Made by a program: the position numbers and the translations under genes | Part shown: piece by piece, positions 25,857 through 37,900 of the stretch | How the letters are laid out: each line of letters opens with the position of its first letter | Numbering within the stretch: the first letter of the stretch is position 1 | The notes under the pieces: generated by a model | The model's database searches: none | Told to the model about the DNA's origin: nothing | Seen by the model: the letters and a program-made list of their open reading frames with translations, nothing else | Assembly (NCBI RefSeq): GCF_910592395.1 | Contig: NC_088319.1 | Coordinates: 15,750,001 to 15,814,000 of the forward strand | DNA: 64,000 nucleotides | Direction: 5' to 3' | From: Lineus longissimus | Taxonomy: Eukaryota > Nemertea > Pilidiophora > Heteronemertea > Lineidae

Positions 25857-26044
25857 TTCATTCACGTGGCTAAAGCCGCAGGGGCAACTTGGTTGAGTAC
25901 TAGCAGGCCGTGCGAATTTTACCTTAGAAGGGAAGAAATAACTGGGATATTATTTCCGCGGCTATTGCGACAACAGGTATTTAATTTACTTGGCTGAAGC
26001 CGCAGGACCGACTCGGATGAGTAGGTCGTGCGAATGTTACCTCA
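25857..26044. repeat. Diverged tandem duplication, offset ~119 bp
   Basis: GGCTAAAGCCGCAGG...GAGTA...GGCCGTGCGAATTTTACCT at 25857-25926 matches GGCTGAAGCCGCAGG...GAGTAGGTCGTGCGAATGTTACCT at 25979-26044. No coding frame is shared. Confidence 0.7.
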
Positions 26045-26648
26045 TGAGGTAAGACGCCTAAAAACCGAATGCATTTTTTGCCGTTCCGGAGAAAATAAAT
26101 CTTGGCTTGCGGCGGCAATGGTTTTCAACAGCAACGATAACCAATGAAGCATTCACTTCGGTGCATTATTGACTTGATGACCGAGATAAGTGTACACTTG
26201 GTATCGTGTGTTCCGATAACACCACGATAGAGGAGCCAAGTTGTCTCGATCTGTCGTGTGACAACAGCATGACTTGGAGATTGTTGCGACAACACTTGAT
26301 CGCCAACCAAAGTAAAGACTGGTCAGAAATGTAAACAAAGTTCATCACGATCATGGTGTTTAGTTTTGAGATTGTAGGGGAGGTTCATTGACCAACTACC
26401 TGGGTGCACGTCTCGCCACAGGAAAAAAAGCAGCAACTGCTTACTCTTCACTCTTTGTCAATGTAGTTACACAATGTGATTGACTCCGTGAATTCACAGG
26501 CAGAGCCAGGATTTCAACAGGCCGTTTCCAAAAATCAAAGGGCTTTTCACAATCAACTTTTAAGATGCAGGGATTAGGTTTGGGACTTTCCTGGTCAGTT
26601 TTCAACGAACTTCCCCAAAAAGAGTCGTTCGCACTTACGAACCTTCGA

Positions 26649-27201
26649 CTAAAACATAAAACATATCAATACAGTACTTGTACTTTCATATATCTGAGAT
26701 ATCAGCTTCCCGCTCCTTGCCTTGCCGTCTGTTGATACGCTGCAGATCAAACACCAAGAAACAAGGCAAGATACGTGATTACCTTCAATGCTTTTTTGTC
26801 TGGTCATGGAAAGGAGGGTTTTTTTTGGATGATTGAATCCATCAGAACGTAAGATCTTCTTAGGCAATAAAGGGTTTCAACCCTCATACCATGTCTGATC
26901 GTAATACCTTGCTGAGAATCGAGAAACACTGCCGACTAAACATACTAAGCAAAACAATGTGAGAAACGTGATCATATGACATCAATGTTTTTTTCAGACG
27001 CTCGATCGGAGGAAATTTATGTGGATGACTGAACCATCTTGTGGTTCCATTTTCCGCGAGGCAATGTTTCAACCCGATGATAAACAGGTTGAGAATTTCT
27101 AATGGGAGTGATCGAATGCGACAGTAAACATAATAGAAGACGCCCCTCACATATCCGTTTCTTTGTCTAGGCGCTAGATCACGATAATTTACCTGGAACA
27201 C
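26649..27201 (-). repeat. Diverged duplicated segment containing two minus-strand ORFs
   Basis: ORFs at 27201-26884 and 26867-26649 lie end to end. They share a weak pattern (a Trp/Asn-Pro start, then a Leu-rich stretch and His/Val-Ser), and the DNA shares AGGCAAT...GTTTCAACCC and a TTTTTTT...GGATGA.TGAA block. This suggests an old tandem duplication. The proteins are not recognised. Confidence 0.3.
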
Positions 27202-27209
27202 TGAATTTT

Positions 27210-29065
27210 TCTGTGGAACGAAATATTATGTTACTTACACCGTTGAGTAGTGTTTTATGGGGACTGACGTTTGCTATCGTCTCGTGCGAAATAGTGTATC
27301 GTGTTCTCTTTGTGTTGCTTGCTTTACCGGGTGGATGGCTGCATTGATTTCGCGTGCCTGAACAGCTAGCAGCACAATTGTCTTTGAGGTATCGTTACCG
27401 TAATGGCGCTTCGACACTTACTTCTACCTTATCAGCTAAAAAGTGTCACCTGCCTTTTGAAATCCAAAAAGATGTCAACATGCAAAATAAAAAGAACACA
27501 ACGAGTTATTTGTGTCTCATGGCTGGTAATGTCACATTCTTCTTAGCCATTTTTGCCACAGAGAAAAAAACTCACCCCTGGAAATAAGCCTCGGACAAAT
27601 TCCGAGCGGTACCATGTGTCCCAGCCGAGATATGGGCACAGTCTGATGACATGACCTTTATTCGCTCCCGACGACCTCCCATTCCGCTTGATCGAAACTG
27701 TGTTTTTCCTCGCCCATTCTAATCATGCACAAGAAAGGGTGATTTAGCGGCCTATCAGGCAATGACATTGACTGATTGTATGCTATTGATTGTTGATATG
27801 TATTATCAGTCAACGCACAACACAATCTTGTCTTGTCATGCTTGTTGTGGTCGTGCTACAAGAGACCGTATCACAATCAGAAAGGGTTGAAAGGTTGAAC
27901 CGGAGCGGACTTTGAAAAAACAATCAATCAATGGGAGGATGGCTCATTTCAGTTGTTGACATAACAATACATATCTGAGGCGGAGAAAGCTGAGCAGGGC
28001 AAGCGCGCACTGTCAAAAGCCAATAAGCAAATTCATGGTGATATTGTATATAGTTGTGCATTGTCGGTCTCTTAGCAGTCGTGTGTACATAACACACGGT
28101 GGCATATTTATCTTCTTGGTCTTTTTCGCGCTGATTTAGATATTTTGACTCTGTGTCCTGGATATAACCCTATCAGTGGGTGACCAGTGGGCGGCAAAGT
28201 GAGACATGGAACTCCTCTGGATATTGTTCTATACATAGACATCATAGACAACTATATTGTCAGATTTCATAGGGGCATACAATAACAAAAGATGACAAAG
28301 GTTAATATGATCTTCGGCCACACAGACAGGGACAATCAGACAAGTAACAAATTTCCGATGAAATGTCTCTCTCGGTTCTTTGACGTTGCTTAGTTCATTT
28401 AGCCAAGTAGACGCAGGTATGTATCTCAAAGCTTGAGTAAAATTCATCATGATAATTATTGATAACATATGATTTTGCCCTTCACCAATGCATCACTGGC
28501 CATCTTTAACAGTATACTCTGGTGAATATTTTAGATATCTTTGTGTAGGCGGAGCTTTTGAATGATATTGCAGACTATATTATGGTTCCAACAAAAATGG
28601 TTTGAGACACCAAATACCAACTTTACTCTCCTCTGTCATTGTAATAGCGAATGTTAGATACAAGAGGTTCATACACATACGCATCTCGACCACATACTCC
28701 ACAACCAAAATATCTCTGAAAAATCGATGAAGATCAACTTTGAGATTTCTAAGGTCAAAAATAAGGAGTGGGGTTAAAGTAATCCTTCGTATTGGGAATC
28801 CAACCCTGAGTAAAGGCTAAAATGGCTAATGGTGGTATTAACGTAGCTCACTGATATAACTTCGCCTTGGCTTTGACTCGCATTGAAATCATCTTAAAGG
28901 TAGGCTGCTGGAATGAATATGATATTGACACCATTCGCGTGTTCTTTCCCTTATCAGTCTCATACTAGCAGTTGCCCTACTGCCTGCCGCTGGCGTTCCA
29001 TTACAAAAGGTATCGCTAAAACACCACGTTCAGTAGAGCATTGGAGGTTGGATCTTCAGACCACG
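27210..29065. other. No recognisable gene
   Basis: AT-rich sequence up to the foldback element; no motif or repeat of note. Confidence 0.5.
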
Positions 29066-29154
29066 CTACTATGGCAAGCCAAAGCGGAATTTATTCAAGA
29101 CCGTGGAGTTACTATTCAAGAAGTTAAATATATGTTCAAGACCAAAATATGTTC

Positions 29155-29284
29155 AATCCTGAATCAAATATTGTCAACCTTGAATCAAATATTGTCAACC
29201 TTGAATCAAATATTGTCAACCTTGAACAAAATATATTCAACCTTGAACAAAATATATTCAACCTTGAACAAAATATATTCAAGA
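29155..29284. repeat. Tandem 21-bp repeats, left foldback arm
   Basis: Units start at 29161, 29182, 29203 and so on; the first three are of the type GAATCAAATATTGTCAACCT and later ones of the type GAACAAAATATATTCAACCT. The switch in type part-way along shows that each variant spread by local duplication. The frame through it encodes a 7-residue repeat (LNQILST), which explains the long open frame here and is not evidence of a gene. Confidence 0.85.
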
Positions 29285-29691
29285 CTCACGTGACCATATT
29301 CAAGACGCACGTGACCACAAAAATTGATGACGTAGTTGCTCATGTTTTGATGCTTTACGGACTTTCCCGAACCCGCGTCCGGACTTTCCCGAACCCATGG
29401 TACTTGTGTTGCGTTTCGGAGCTCGAATTGTTCGCACGAGGTTTTGACACATGGTTGTACACGTACCTAGCCGCCTACACCTGACATGTACTGTAATCCT
29501 ACACATCATGACATGGATGCCGAGTGAATGTCAGAGTCGATACATGTTTCACAGACATATCAGGCAAATTATAGGTTCAAAATGCGCAATGCCTGTCGTG
29601 AAACAGAACGCATCGGAAGTACCACAGATTCTACGCTCTACGTCATCAATTTTGTGGTCACGTGCGTCTTGAATATGGTCACGTGAGTCTT

Positions 29692-29840
29692 GAATATATT
29701 TTGTTCAAGGTTGAATATATTTTGTTCAAGGTTGGACATATTTTATTCAAGGTTGAACATATTTTATTCAAGGTTGAACATATTTTATTCAAGGTTGAAA
29801 ACATTTGATTCAAGGTTGAACATATTTTAGTCTTGAACAT
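29692..29840. repeat. Tandem 21-bp repeats, right foldback arm
   Basis: About seven units of the type TTCAAGGTTGAACATATTTT are the reverse complement of the left-arm units. Copy number and internal variants differ slightly from the left arm, so the arms have changed copy number independently since insertion. Confidence 0.85.
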
Positions 29841-30507
29841 ATATTTCCTTCTTGAACTTATATTTAACTTCTTGAATGGTAATTCTAAAGTCTTGAATAA
29901 ATTCCGCTTTGGCTTGCCATACGCTACACAGCACCTTCAATGAGCCCTGGAGCAAATTCATTGAAGCCGTTAATTTGGACCATATCTGTTCATCTTTGAT
30001 AAACGCCGCGACTTTAAGTTAATTGAGGGGAAGATATCTCATCTCGCTCTGCTTAAGGAATTCAGGTCACGTCCCATCTGACATTTGGAGAATCGATGCC
30101 GTTTATGGTGTCATTTTACTTTGTTTTGTATTTGACATTCAAAGTGGCAGGATTCATGCACTGATTTACATAAGGGATCAGTAAAGAAAGGTTTGTATTG
30201 GGGATATCGAACGCCGAAGGTAATCAAAGTACAGTAGGATTCAGTTGATAATTATTTCAGAAATGATTGCCATAATATTCTGCTGATGATTTTTGAGAGA
30301 TGAACCAGAAATTTTCTCAAGTACATGTAATAGAAGAAGATACCAAGACAAAGGTGAACATTGCGAAGAGAAAGCGTAGACTCTGCATACATAATCACGC
30401 ACAGCAAAGAAAAAATGACTTTCTTCCAGCAGTTGCCCAATGGAAGCCGCTCAAAGATGTTGAACAAAGATTACACACAAATGATTGCAAAGACATTTCA
30501 AGCAGCC

Positions 30508-30580
30508 CAGTGGCCTTGAGGATAAGAGTGTTGGCAAATAAAAGCAGAGGTCTTGAGTTCGAGTCCAAATGAGTGGACCT
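30508..30580 (+). repeat. tRNA-like fragment with B box
   Basis: CAGTGGCCTTGAGGATAAG resembles box A and CTTGAGTTCGAGTCC resembles box B, at tRNA-like spacing, followed by TTTTTATTTTTTT. Stems are largely unpaired. It is likely a degraded pol III retroelement. Confidence 0.4.
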
Positions 30581-31978
30581 TTTTATTTTTTTCCTTCCAG
30601 AATTCTCTGCGAAGGTCCGCATCGTCTCGCGGCTTGCTGGTTTGTGAAATCAAGCGCATCGAAGCATTGGAGGTCTATTGTGTTTTGTGAGGTTTTGTGC
30701 ATGCAGTTCAGCTTGACGGCGATGAGTAATGGAAATATACAACCTCAAATAAACAAATCGGTGATACACGACATATACACACGTTCCCTACTTGCTCGGT
30801 AGTATACCTGGCGACGGGGATGTAAGTGAGATTCGGCGTGACGTGCAGCCGATTGTGAAATTAAACGTAAATTGAACCAAGCCTTTAAGAATTCTTCAAA
30901 GATGGCTTATTTTTTTCCAGTTTCCGGCGCTGTTATATTACCTAATGAAGCAACGTTGGGGTTGTCTGACAGGAAATTAGTTTTGGTTTTATGGTAATCT
31001 GAATTGAAAAGTTGTGGGTTTGGTGCAAAGTGCCAATTTGATCCAATGATTACACTATTTTACTTGAAATTGTCTTCTCTAATTACTCCGTCTTTTTCTT
31101 ACATTTCGAACAGAAAACCCACGCTTTACTTTCGAAAAAATGGGCGCTATTCCTATAGAAATAATGGCTAGATAAGTGTTTAATGGCAAGACACTAGTGA
31201 TCGAAAAAGGTTGTGGCAAAGAGTTTTGTTATGGATCCTGTTATAGATTTATCACAGGGTCTACTGCTTTCGCGAAATGAATGAGAATCTTGAAAGTTCT
31301 TCCCTAAGAGTCTCACGATGATAAAATCAATTGTCGCCTCGAAAGACTGCGATATTCCTGCAAAAATAATGATTTGATGAAGGGCTTGATGGTAACACTC
31401 TTTCGATCAAGGAGAGCCGTGTTTTTCAGAAATGCGTTCTATGACGGGCTTTTTTGCCAAGAGTGATTATTAATCGAGAGGATTTTTTAACTCAATTGTC
31501 GCCAGTAAAACTGCATTAACAGCTTCCGAATGTTGATGACCGGTTCCCTTGTGTGTCGTTGCGTACATACAATATCTCGTCAGCCGTGTGCTTGTTGTAC
31601 TGGCTGTGTTAATGGTGAATAATTGCACAGCTGGCAAGAGTGTACTATACTAGCCTTCGCCGCGCGTCGACCACTTCAGCAATGTATGTAGGTGGAGTGG
31701 AGGATTGACCTCATGCATGGAATGATGGTGTTTTCTATACAATCATGTACACCAAGACACATTATTCGCCATTGCATTACACTAAGACTGAAACAAGAGG
31801 CTGCCTGACTAACTTGACGTAATTGAGTGATATCTGCACTTTTTTGTATTGCTCAGTGAGAAAGAGTCGACCACGAAAGAATAACGGCGATTAATGAAAG
31901 AAAATCGCAAAAAGGTATTTTGACTGGAAAAACAAGAAATGAAAATCCGAGGTTTTATGATATTTTACCCAGGCAAAA

Positions 31979-32131
31979 GTCTCCGTCCACGGATAGTTGA
32001 TGGGGATTAATCATGAACGTTCCATCCATGGGCCATCCATGGATAGTTGATGGAGAATCTCCATCAGCTATCCATGGATGGACCTCCGTGGATGGAACGT
32101 CCATGGGCCATCAACATCCATGGACGGAGAC
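31979..32131. repeat. 153-bp imperfect palindrome
   Basis: The arms start GTCTCCGTCCACGGATAG and end CCATGGACGGAGAC, with the centre at GGAGAATCTCC (32052-32062). CCATCCATGG, TAGTTGATGG and their complements recur within each arm, so each arm is itself built from repeated CCATGG-centred palindromes. It is a probable foldback or MITE remnant; no target duplication was recognised. Confidence 0.8.
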
Positions 32132-33823
32132 GTTGCTTGACAAGAATCTGACCAACCAATCAAAACGGAAAGCTACAATTCTTTGGCACTGATGTATGTA
32201 AATGAGTACCATTTGGCAAAAGAGCCAACGAAATGGTGATTTGGTAATTGCAAGGGTCGACCAAACAACCAGATAAACACTGGACAAATGCAACTCGTAT
32301 TAGCGTCGGGTATGAAACTTCGATGTTTCCCTGATAGCTAAATTACCGGGATTACTCCTTCCAATGCAATTACAACTAATGACCCTACTAGTGTGGACTT
32401 TCTTGTGATCTGCATGCTATCGGAAGGTGTGGTGAGAAACGCAGCCATGGCGATTAAGCAGGAGCAGCATCAACGAGGATCAATGGATCTACATGCAAAC
32501 AAACTGCTTTCTATGCAGAATTTGAAACTAAGATCTGAGCTAATGACCCTATTTCTCTGATTTGTAGTGTGTTGGATAAAGTAATGAGAAGTGGTGCATG
32601 CGTCCTGGTCGATGTGTCGACTTAGCTGATGCCCCAGCTTTTTCAGTGTTACTTATATCAATACAATCTTGTAACATTTCGTGGACTTACAATGAAATGG
32701 TAATACATGCACCGGGATGAAGCAGAGAAGAGAACCACAGATGGTTGCAAACAGCTGGTGTCCTGTTGCTAAAGCCCACGGCACACAAATCATTACAATC
32801 ACCAGTATTGGCAAGCTATATTCCGGCACGTCAGTGAAGAGTCAGCTTAAACTGTGAGAGCGTACCCGAGCGACGGTGAGGCTGCATGGGTAATTTTGTT
32901 GCTGCGATGTTAGACAACTATCACCAGCGCTATCGTGCCACCAGATTGGCGATTCTTGTCGCCTGTCGTAACGTAGAGTCCATGGTCTAAGAGATGAAAC
33001 GTTTGTCTTATTGGTTGAAATCGTGAGATTCGAGAGGTTCTACGTACTATTCAAACGTGTTTATACCTGATACAACCGCTATTCTTTTACAACCATTTCG
33101 CAGATCGTTATGAGATGAGTTTATGGACGGGAACGTGTATGGAGAAGGAGGACGTACAAGGGGTTTATCACAAAGTAAACTTCCGCCTCGGGGTATGCTT
33201 TCGAAGTGCGTATCGACGGCCCGTAATCATCATCCATGAACGTATCGTTGGCCAGGTATTAGGCCTTTGCCATTGTCGATGGTTCGGTTGCTGCAGACAT
33301 ATGCCACTCTATGTATTACCAAAAGTAGTGTCACATGTTCATAAGAAACAGTACGTTTTAAACCAGCACAACGATGATAGCTACACGGTAGCTCGACAAG
33401 CCCATTTCTCTGCAAGAGACCCCATTTCGTCAGCCTCGACGGACTAGCCACACGGCTGATCCTAGACAGCCTGGTACTTGGCATGAGTTATGTATGCATA
33501 CAGGGATAGGGTTGGTCTATCATCCATTCCAAGCACAGATCCAGGGAAGATTAGACCAGCCACTTCTTGTGTAAAATCTTGGCAAAAAGTGTCTGGAATA
33601 AGGCTGCTTAGACAGAGGAAACATAGAGTGAATTCATAATAGGTCCCATGACACTCATCGAGCTTCAATGTAATATTCTGAACATTTGGCATGGAACTGG
33701 TTAAAGTGTACTGTAACTGCTACACATTTACCACTACTTTTGGTATAGCGACCAATGTCTGCAGGGACTGAATCATTGACAACGGCAAAGACCTCATCTG
33801 TGTGCAATTTAAGATGCCATCAT

Positions 33824-33861
33824 TGATGATGGTGATGGTGATGGTGATGATGATGATGACG
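33824..33861. repeat. (GATGGT)n/(GAT)n microsatellite
   Basis: TGATGGTGATGGTGATGGTG runs into GATGATGATGATGACGAC. Confidence 0.9.
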
Positions 33862-34779
33862 ACAGCCTGATTCGACAATATGACGGAGACATCATCCCAC
33901 GTATTAAAACCCCGTCCTTACTGTGACAGGCGTTCTTTAGTAGCTCCCTGGTTCATGATAAACCGGGACCGGGGGGATAATGCATCAAAGATTTAAATAC
34001 TTTATCTTGCGCCATCTTGAGATTTTGAAACACGCTCAAAGCATTTGTTGAATACAAAGCTAATGTCAAGTCTGGAATACAGATCATTCTTTCTTGGGGA
34101 ATAATGCTGACCTTATCTTTCGTTTGATCCAAAAGACTGTCTGGAGTTGGTCTGACTTTCACAGGATGATACTGTTATACATCGATAGGTAATATGTGAA
34201 CGTTTCCCCCGACCACAAAGGGTAACAATAATCGGTAACCAAAAGTATCTATTCCGTCTGTTCCATACTTCCGTTTGTTTTGTCGTAGAAAATAAGCATT
34301 ATTATTTCTTTTATCATTATCTTTATTACCGGCGTAATACCCTATAGGATTTTTGCCGAAAAAAACAATTTTGTGACAGAGTGCGTTTACGTGGATAGCA
34401 GGTGCCTAAAAAATGTATAAAAATGTCTTGGTTGCTGCCAAAGGATTGAAATGTAATTAAATTAGCTCAACTTTGATATTTTGTGTGAAACAGGAGTATC
34501 TTGGATATTGGAAGCGATACTACCCGATTTTGCTCCAGGTAAATTGACACTGAATTATCGGTTTCGTATATCGGCACTGCTTTGAACAGAGGATATAAAG
34601 GCAGCTGTTTCATATAGAAGAATTAGAGAATCCTTTGTTTTTAACAAGTTTGTGCTGATAAAAGGAGTAGTTAGCGACATCAATGATATAGCTTACGGAC
34701 GAGCTTTTCAACACGAAGGAAGACAAGCAGATATGACGCTCATTTAACAACATGTTTAGCGGCATGATTGCAATTCGAG

Positions 34780-34930
34780 AAGATGGCGTAGTGATAAGAT
34801 CCGCACCTGCAGTGTCTGCAACCTTGGTTCGACCCCGGGCATGGTCAAACATGAGAGAGTACAGACCAACCGTGTTTCTCCCCGTCCACTCTGGGTTTCT
34901 TCCATCAACAGTAATATGAAAACGCCCATA
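34780..34930 (+). repeat. tRNA-derived SINE-like element
   Basis: GATGGCGTAGTGATAAGATC (box A) and TTGGTTCGACCCCGGGC (box B) are at tRNA spacing from about 34781 to 34846. The following body includes CCACTCTGGGTTTCTTCCA, resembling the conserved central part of some metazoan SINE families; I rate the family match as tentative. Confidence 0.45.
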
Positions 34931-37900
34931 ACCCGTAAAGTTTTTTTGATCATAAGTTAGTCGAAACCAACCTGATGATATACTTTCTAAATCTCCTTGA
35001 AAATCAGGAACAAGTTGTTCAAAATCACACTTGAAAATTCACAAAATTCACGTTCTCGTTTAATGCGATTAAAGTATGTATCCTTAAAGACGTCGCTAAT
35101 CTCATCAAAACTTTTCACGTTAAAACTAATCCGGTGAACGTGGTTGTTGAACAAGACAGCCATGAGCTGCAATGTACTTTTAATGACATTCAAATCAAAA
35201 ATCACGATCCCTCATTAAATACTTCCGTCTGGGCGATAATGAGGGGTGTCAATATTCGGCCTTTGTCGCGTCGGAACTTAATTCATCATGCATCTGTCGC
35301 CTATGTCGTGGGTATACTCGCTAAATTAGGTTTAATGAGCGGTCTTTAACAAAGTGATACCAAAACTGGTCTCGGCGTCCATGCATTTTCAAACCTTTGA
35401 TCAGCCTTCCAGCAGCGACGAAATTCTCGGCCCCCGTGACTATTTTAGAAAGTCGCTGGCCTCTGATTCTGAAGTTTTAGTTAAACCAATATTGTTCAAA
35501 CAACACCTTATCTTTTAAGGTTGTATCTTTCCCTCTTTGTCGAATTCGACAAGTCGAAGCTGTGTAACCGTTAACCGCATTGGGTTTCTCGTCGAGACAA
35601 AAAACTAACAACAAGCTTATGATTGTTAAATCAATGCAGAACAGGAAAACCTTTCCCTGCTAACATCAGTAAGTGGCTTTATTGCCTCCCGAATGTTAAC
35701 ACGTAGCCTACTCAGCCCCATGTCGATTCACACGAAATTTCCTAATTTATTGGTTAGATACTCAAGCGGCGTGCGTGTATAACGCAGATTCCTCTGGTTA
35801 TTCCCCTCTTAGGTGATGTTTTTCTCGCCTGCATGAACATAATTTGTGTCGAGGGAAAAGATGGTGATATAAAAGGTTTCCCTACTGTTGCGTGGATAAT
35901 TGCGTTTGGAGTTTACTGCAGTACACTCAGTCTCTGGTCGGGTGGAATCTGGTTCATGGCAAGAAATGAACCTAAGAGTCAGTGTGGTTGTTATTGTCGT
36001 TGATTGTTATCTATTTCATATGTACATGACAGTACCAATTCCGGTACTGATAGATTTTGATGTCAATAGATATTTTGGACGATCCTTTGTTTACGATAGA
36101 TGTTTATCTTCAAAATTACATAAATTACTTAGAGTCTCAGTTTGTATACATCAAATCCCGTGGAGTAGTCAATCTTTATTAGGTTATAATAAAAATGTAA
36201 ATTGAAAATCGTGGTAATTATGATCGATCGCGTAATCTGTTGGTTTTGTCGCCGACAATTTATCAAGCTGCCCAATTCAAGGCTGGCCGCGTTTCTCCTT
36301 CTGGATGCAGATGGACGAAAGCCGGTCCAAACCACCAGGATGTAGAAATAGCAGTAGCCTACACGCCAGAGCATAACATCATCATCCTTTAAAATCCCAG
36401 AAAGTCTTCTTTTTTTCTCAATAATATCAGTTTTTGATTAAGAAGATTGAAACCAATGTGACATCAGTGACGTGTAATGAAAAAAATTAAAGAAAACGTT
36501 GAGAAAAATCCCCTCGGGAAGATGGATCTGAACGGAGATATGGTTTTGACAAGCAATTATCTTGAAAAAAGTGACTGATTTCTTACGTGCTAACTGACAA
36601 TGATTTATTGGTCGTGCACCATTATATTGCCAATGAAATAGGCATTTTTACAGAAGGTGTATAACGTGGTTTGGAGTTGAGATAGGCAGATATCTTACTT
36701 TCTCCACAAATTGAGTTAGGCAATTTGTTTAGGAGCATGACGGTATACTAAATGCTCTAAAGACACAAATATCCGCATCTGACCCATGCATTTTGTTTCA
36801 GAAACGGCCGGGCCGGGAAAGCGTAGGCCAAGAATGAATAAAGTCTTACAGATTCAAATGTGTATTAATCATTCTTGGGTTTCACTGATTTGTTGATTCG
36901 AATCTGCTTAATATGGGAGTCTAAGGGGAACCATCACTATCATCTAGACACGATTTAATCGGGAGGAAAATGGACAGTCTTGACCAATTGCTGAATTTAT
37001 TAACCTTTTTCTGCTTGTATCCGCATACCGTATGAACTTCTTTGACAGATTTCGCCGAATGTGACGCAAATGCCAGATCAGGAATTCACTGGGAATGTTA
37101 GCGTTAGCCCGACGGGTAAAACATGGTGATATTTCACTGTCTATTATGCAAAAATGATACCAGGATGTGGAAGCAACGGGTGTTAACTTTTGTAGAAACG
37201 GTAAAATAAAGTCGGAACGCTAACAGCAGATTCCGTCGAGGAGACACTATCGTCAAATCCTCAATTATCTGGATAAAAACCCTGATGTCTTCATCTCCTT
37301 TGCTATGCGTTCGAATATCTGAGATACGCTGGACACTACATTCGGTGATATCTTATTTTACCCAGGGATGATAGATAAAGACTCTCAAAGTATAATCTTT
37401 TTTAAAAGCTAAGTATTACACAAAAACATATTGCGCTGTTTCTTTTGTTACGAAAATAGACTAGAAACATCAAGAAATGGCTACGATGAATCATCTCCAA
37501 AGGATTACCATTGCTTTGCTGGTGAATTTGTTTTTATCAATAGTTCTCAATTCTTTTATCAGTCATCCCAGTCTAGGCAACTTGATTTTTCTTTGCTTCT
37601 AACATTCATTTAATAATTTCTTGTATTCTTTGATGGGCGGTGCGGCGCGCTCATCGGGATGTGAGCCAAAATGGATGGAAACCCTCCAAGTGGTTTGCGA
37701 ACATATGGATAATTTGATTTCTTTCTGTTATCAAGACGCTTAAAATAATTGAAACTTATCAACACCAACTCTCGCAGACTACCGCCTGATGAAAGAATTC
37801 CTAATTTATGCCATCACTTACCCTGTTCCCACGTCTAGAGACTATAGAAGCGAGTGTGAATAAACAGTTTCAGATAGAAGACCTGTTTAAGTCATGGCGG

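Larger units (their letters stand above)
29071..29921. mobile_element. Foldback-type element with 21-bp-repeat arms
   Basis: The ends are exact inverted copies (ATGGCAAGCCAAAGCGGAAT at 29071; its complement ends at 29920). Arms of about 266 bp (29071-29336) and 285 bp (29637-29921) are largely complementary. Each carries six or seven tandem 21-bp units: CAAATATTGTCAACCTTGAA and CAAAATATATTCAACCTTGA types at 29155-29284, and their complements at 29692-29840. A loop of about 300 bp separates the arms and contains a 17-bp duplication (CGGACTTTCCCGAACCC). Flanks read ACGCTACT before and ACGCTACA after, an 8-bp near-perfect target duplication. No transposase ORF is present, so it would be non-autonomous. 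The structure is that of a foldback (FB-like) DNA transposon. Confidence 0.8.

Noticed and set aside
29155-29284. CRISPR-like appearance of short regular repeats
   Set aside because: Units are contiguous with no unique spacers, and the genome is animal.
28913-29293. 126-codon ORF with a 7-residue repeat
   Set aside because: The repeat reflects the 21-bp DNA repeats of the foldback arm (a multiple of three), not selection on protein.
33115-33447. 110-codon plus-strand ORF
   Set aside because: Overlapped by a minus-strand ORF of similar length and shows no motif.
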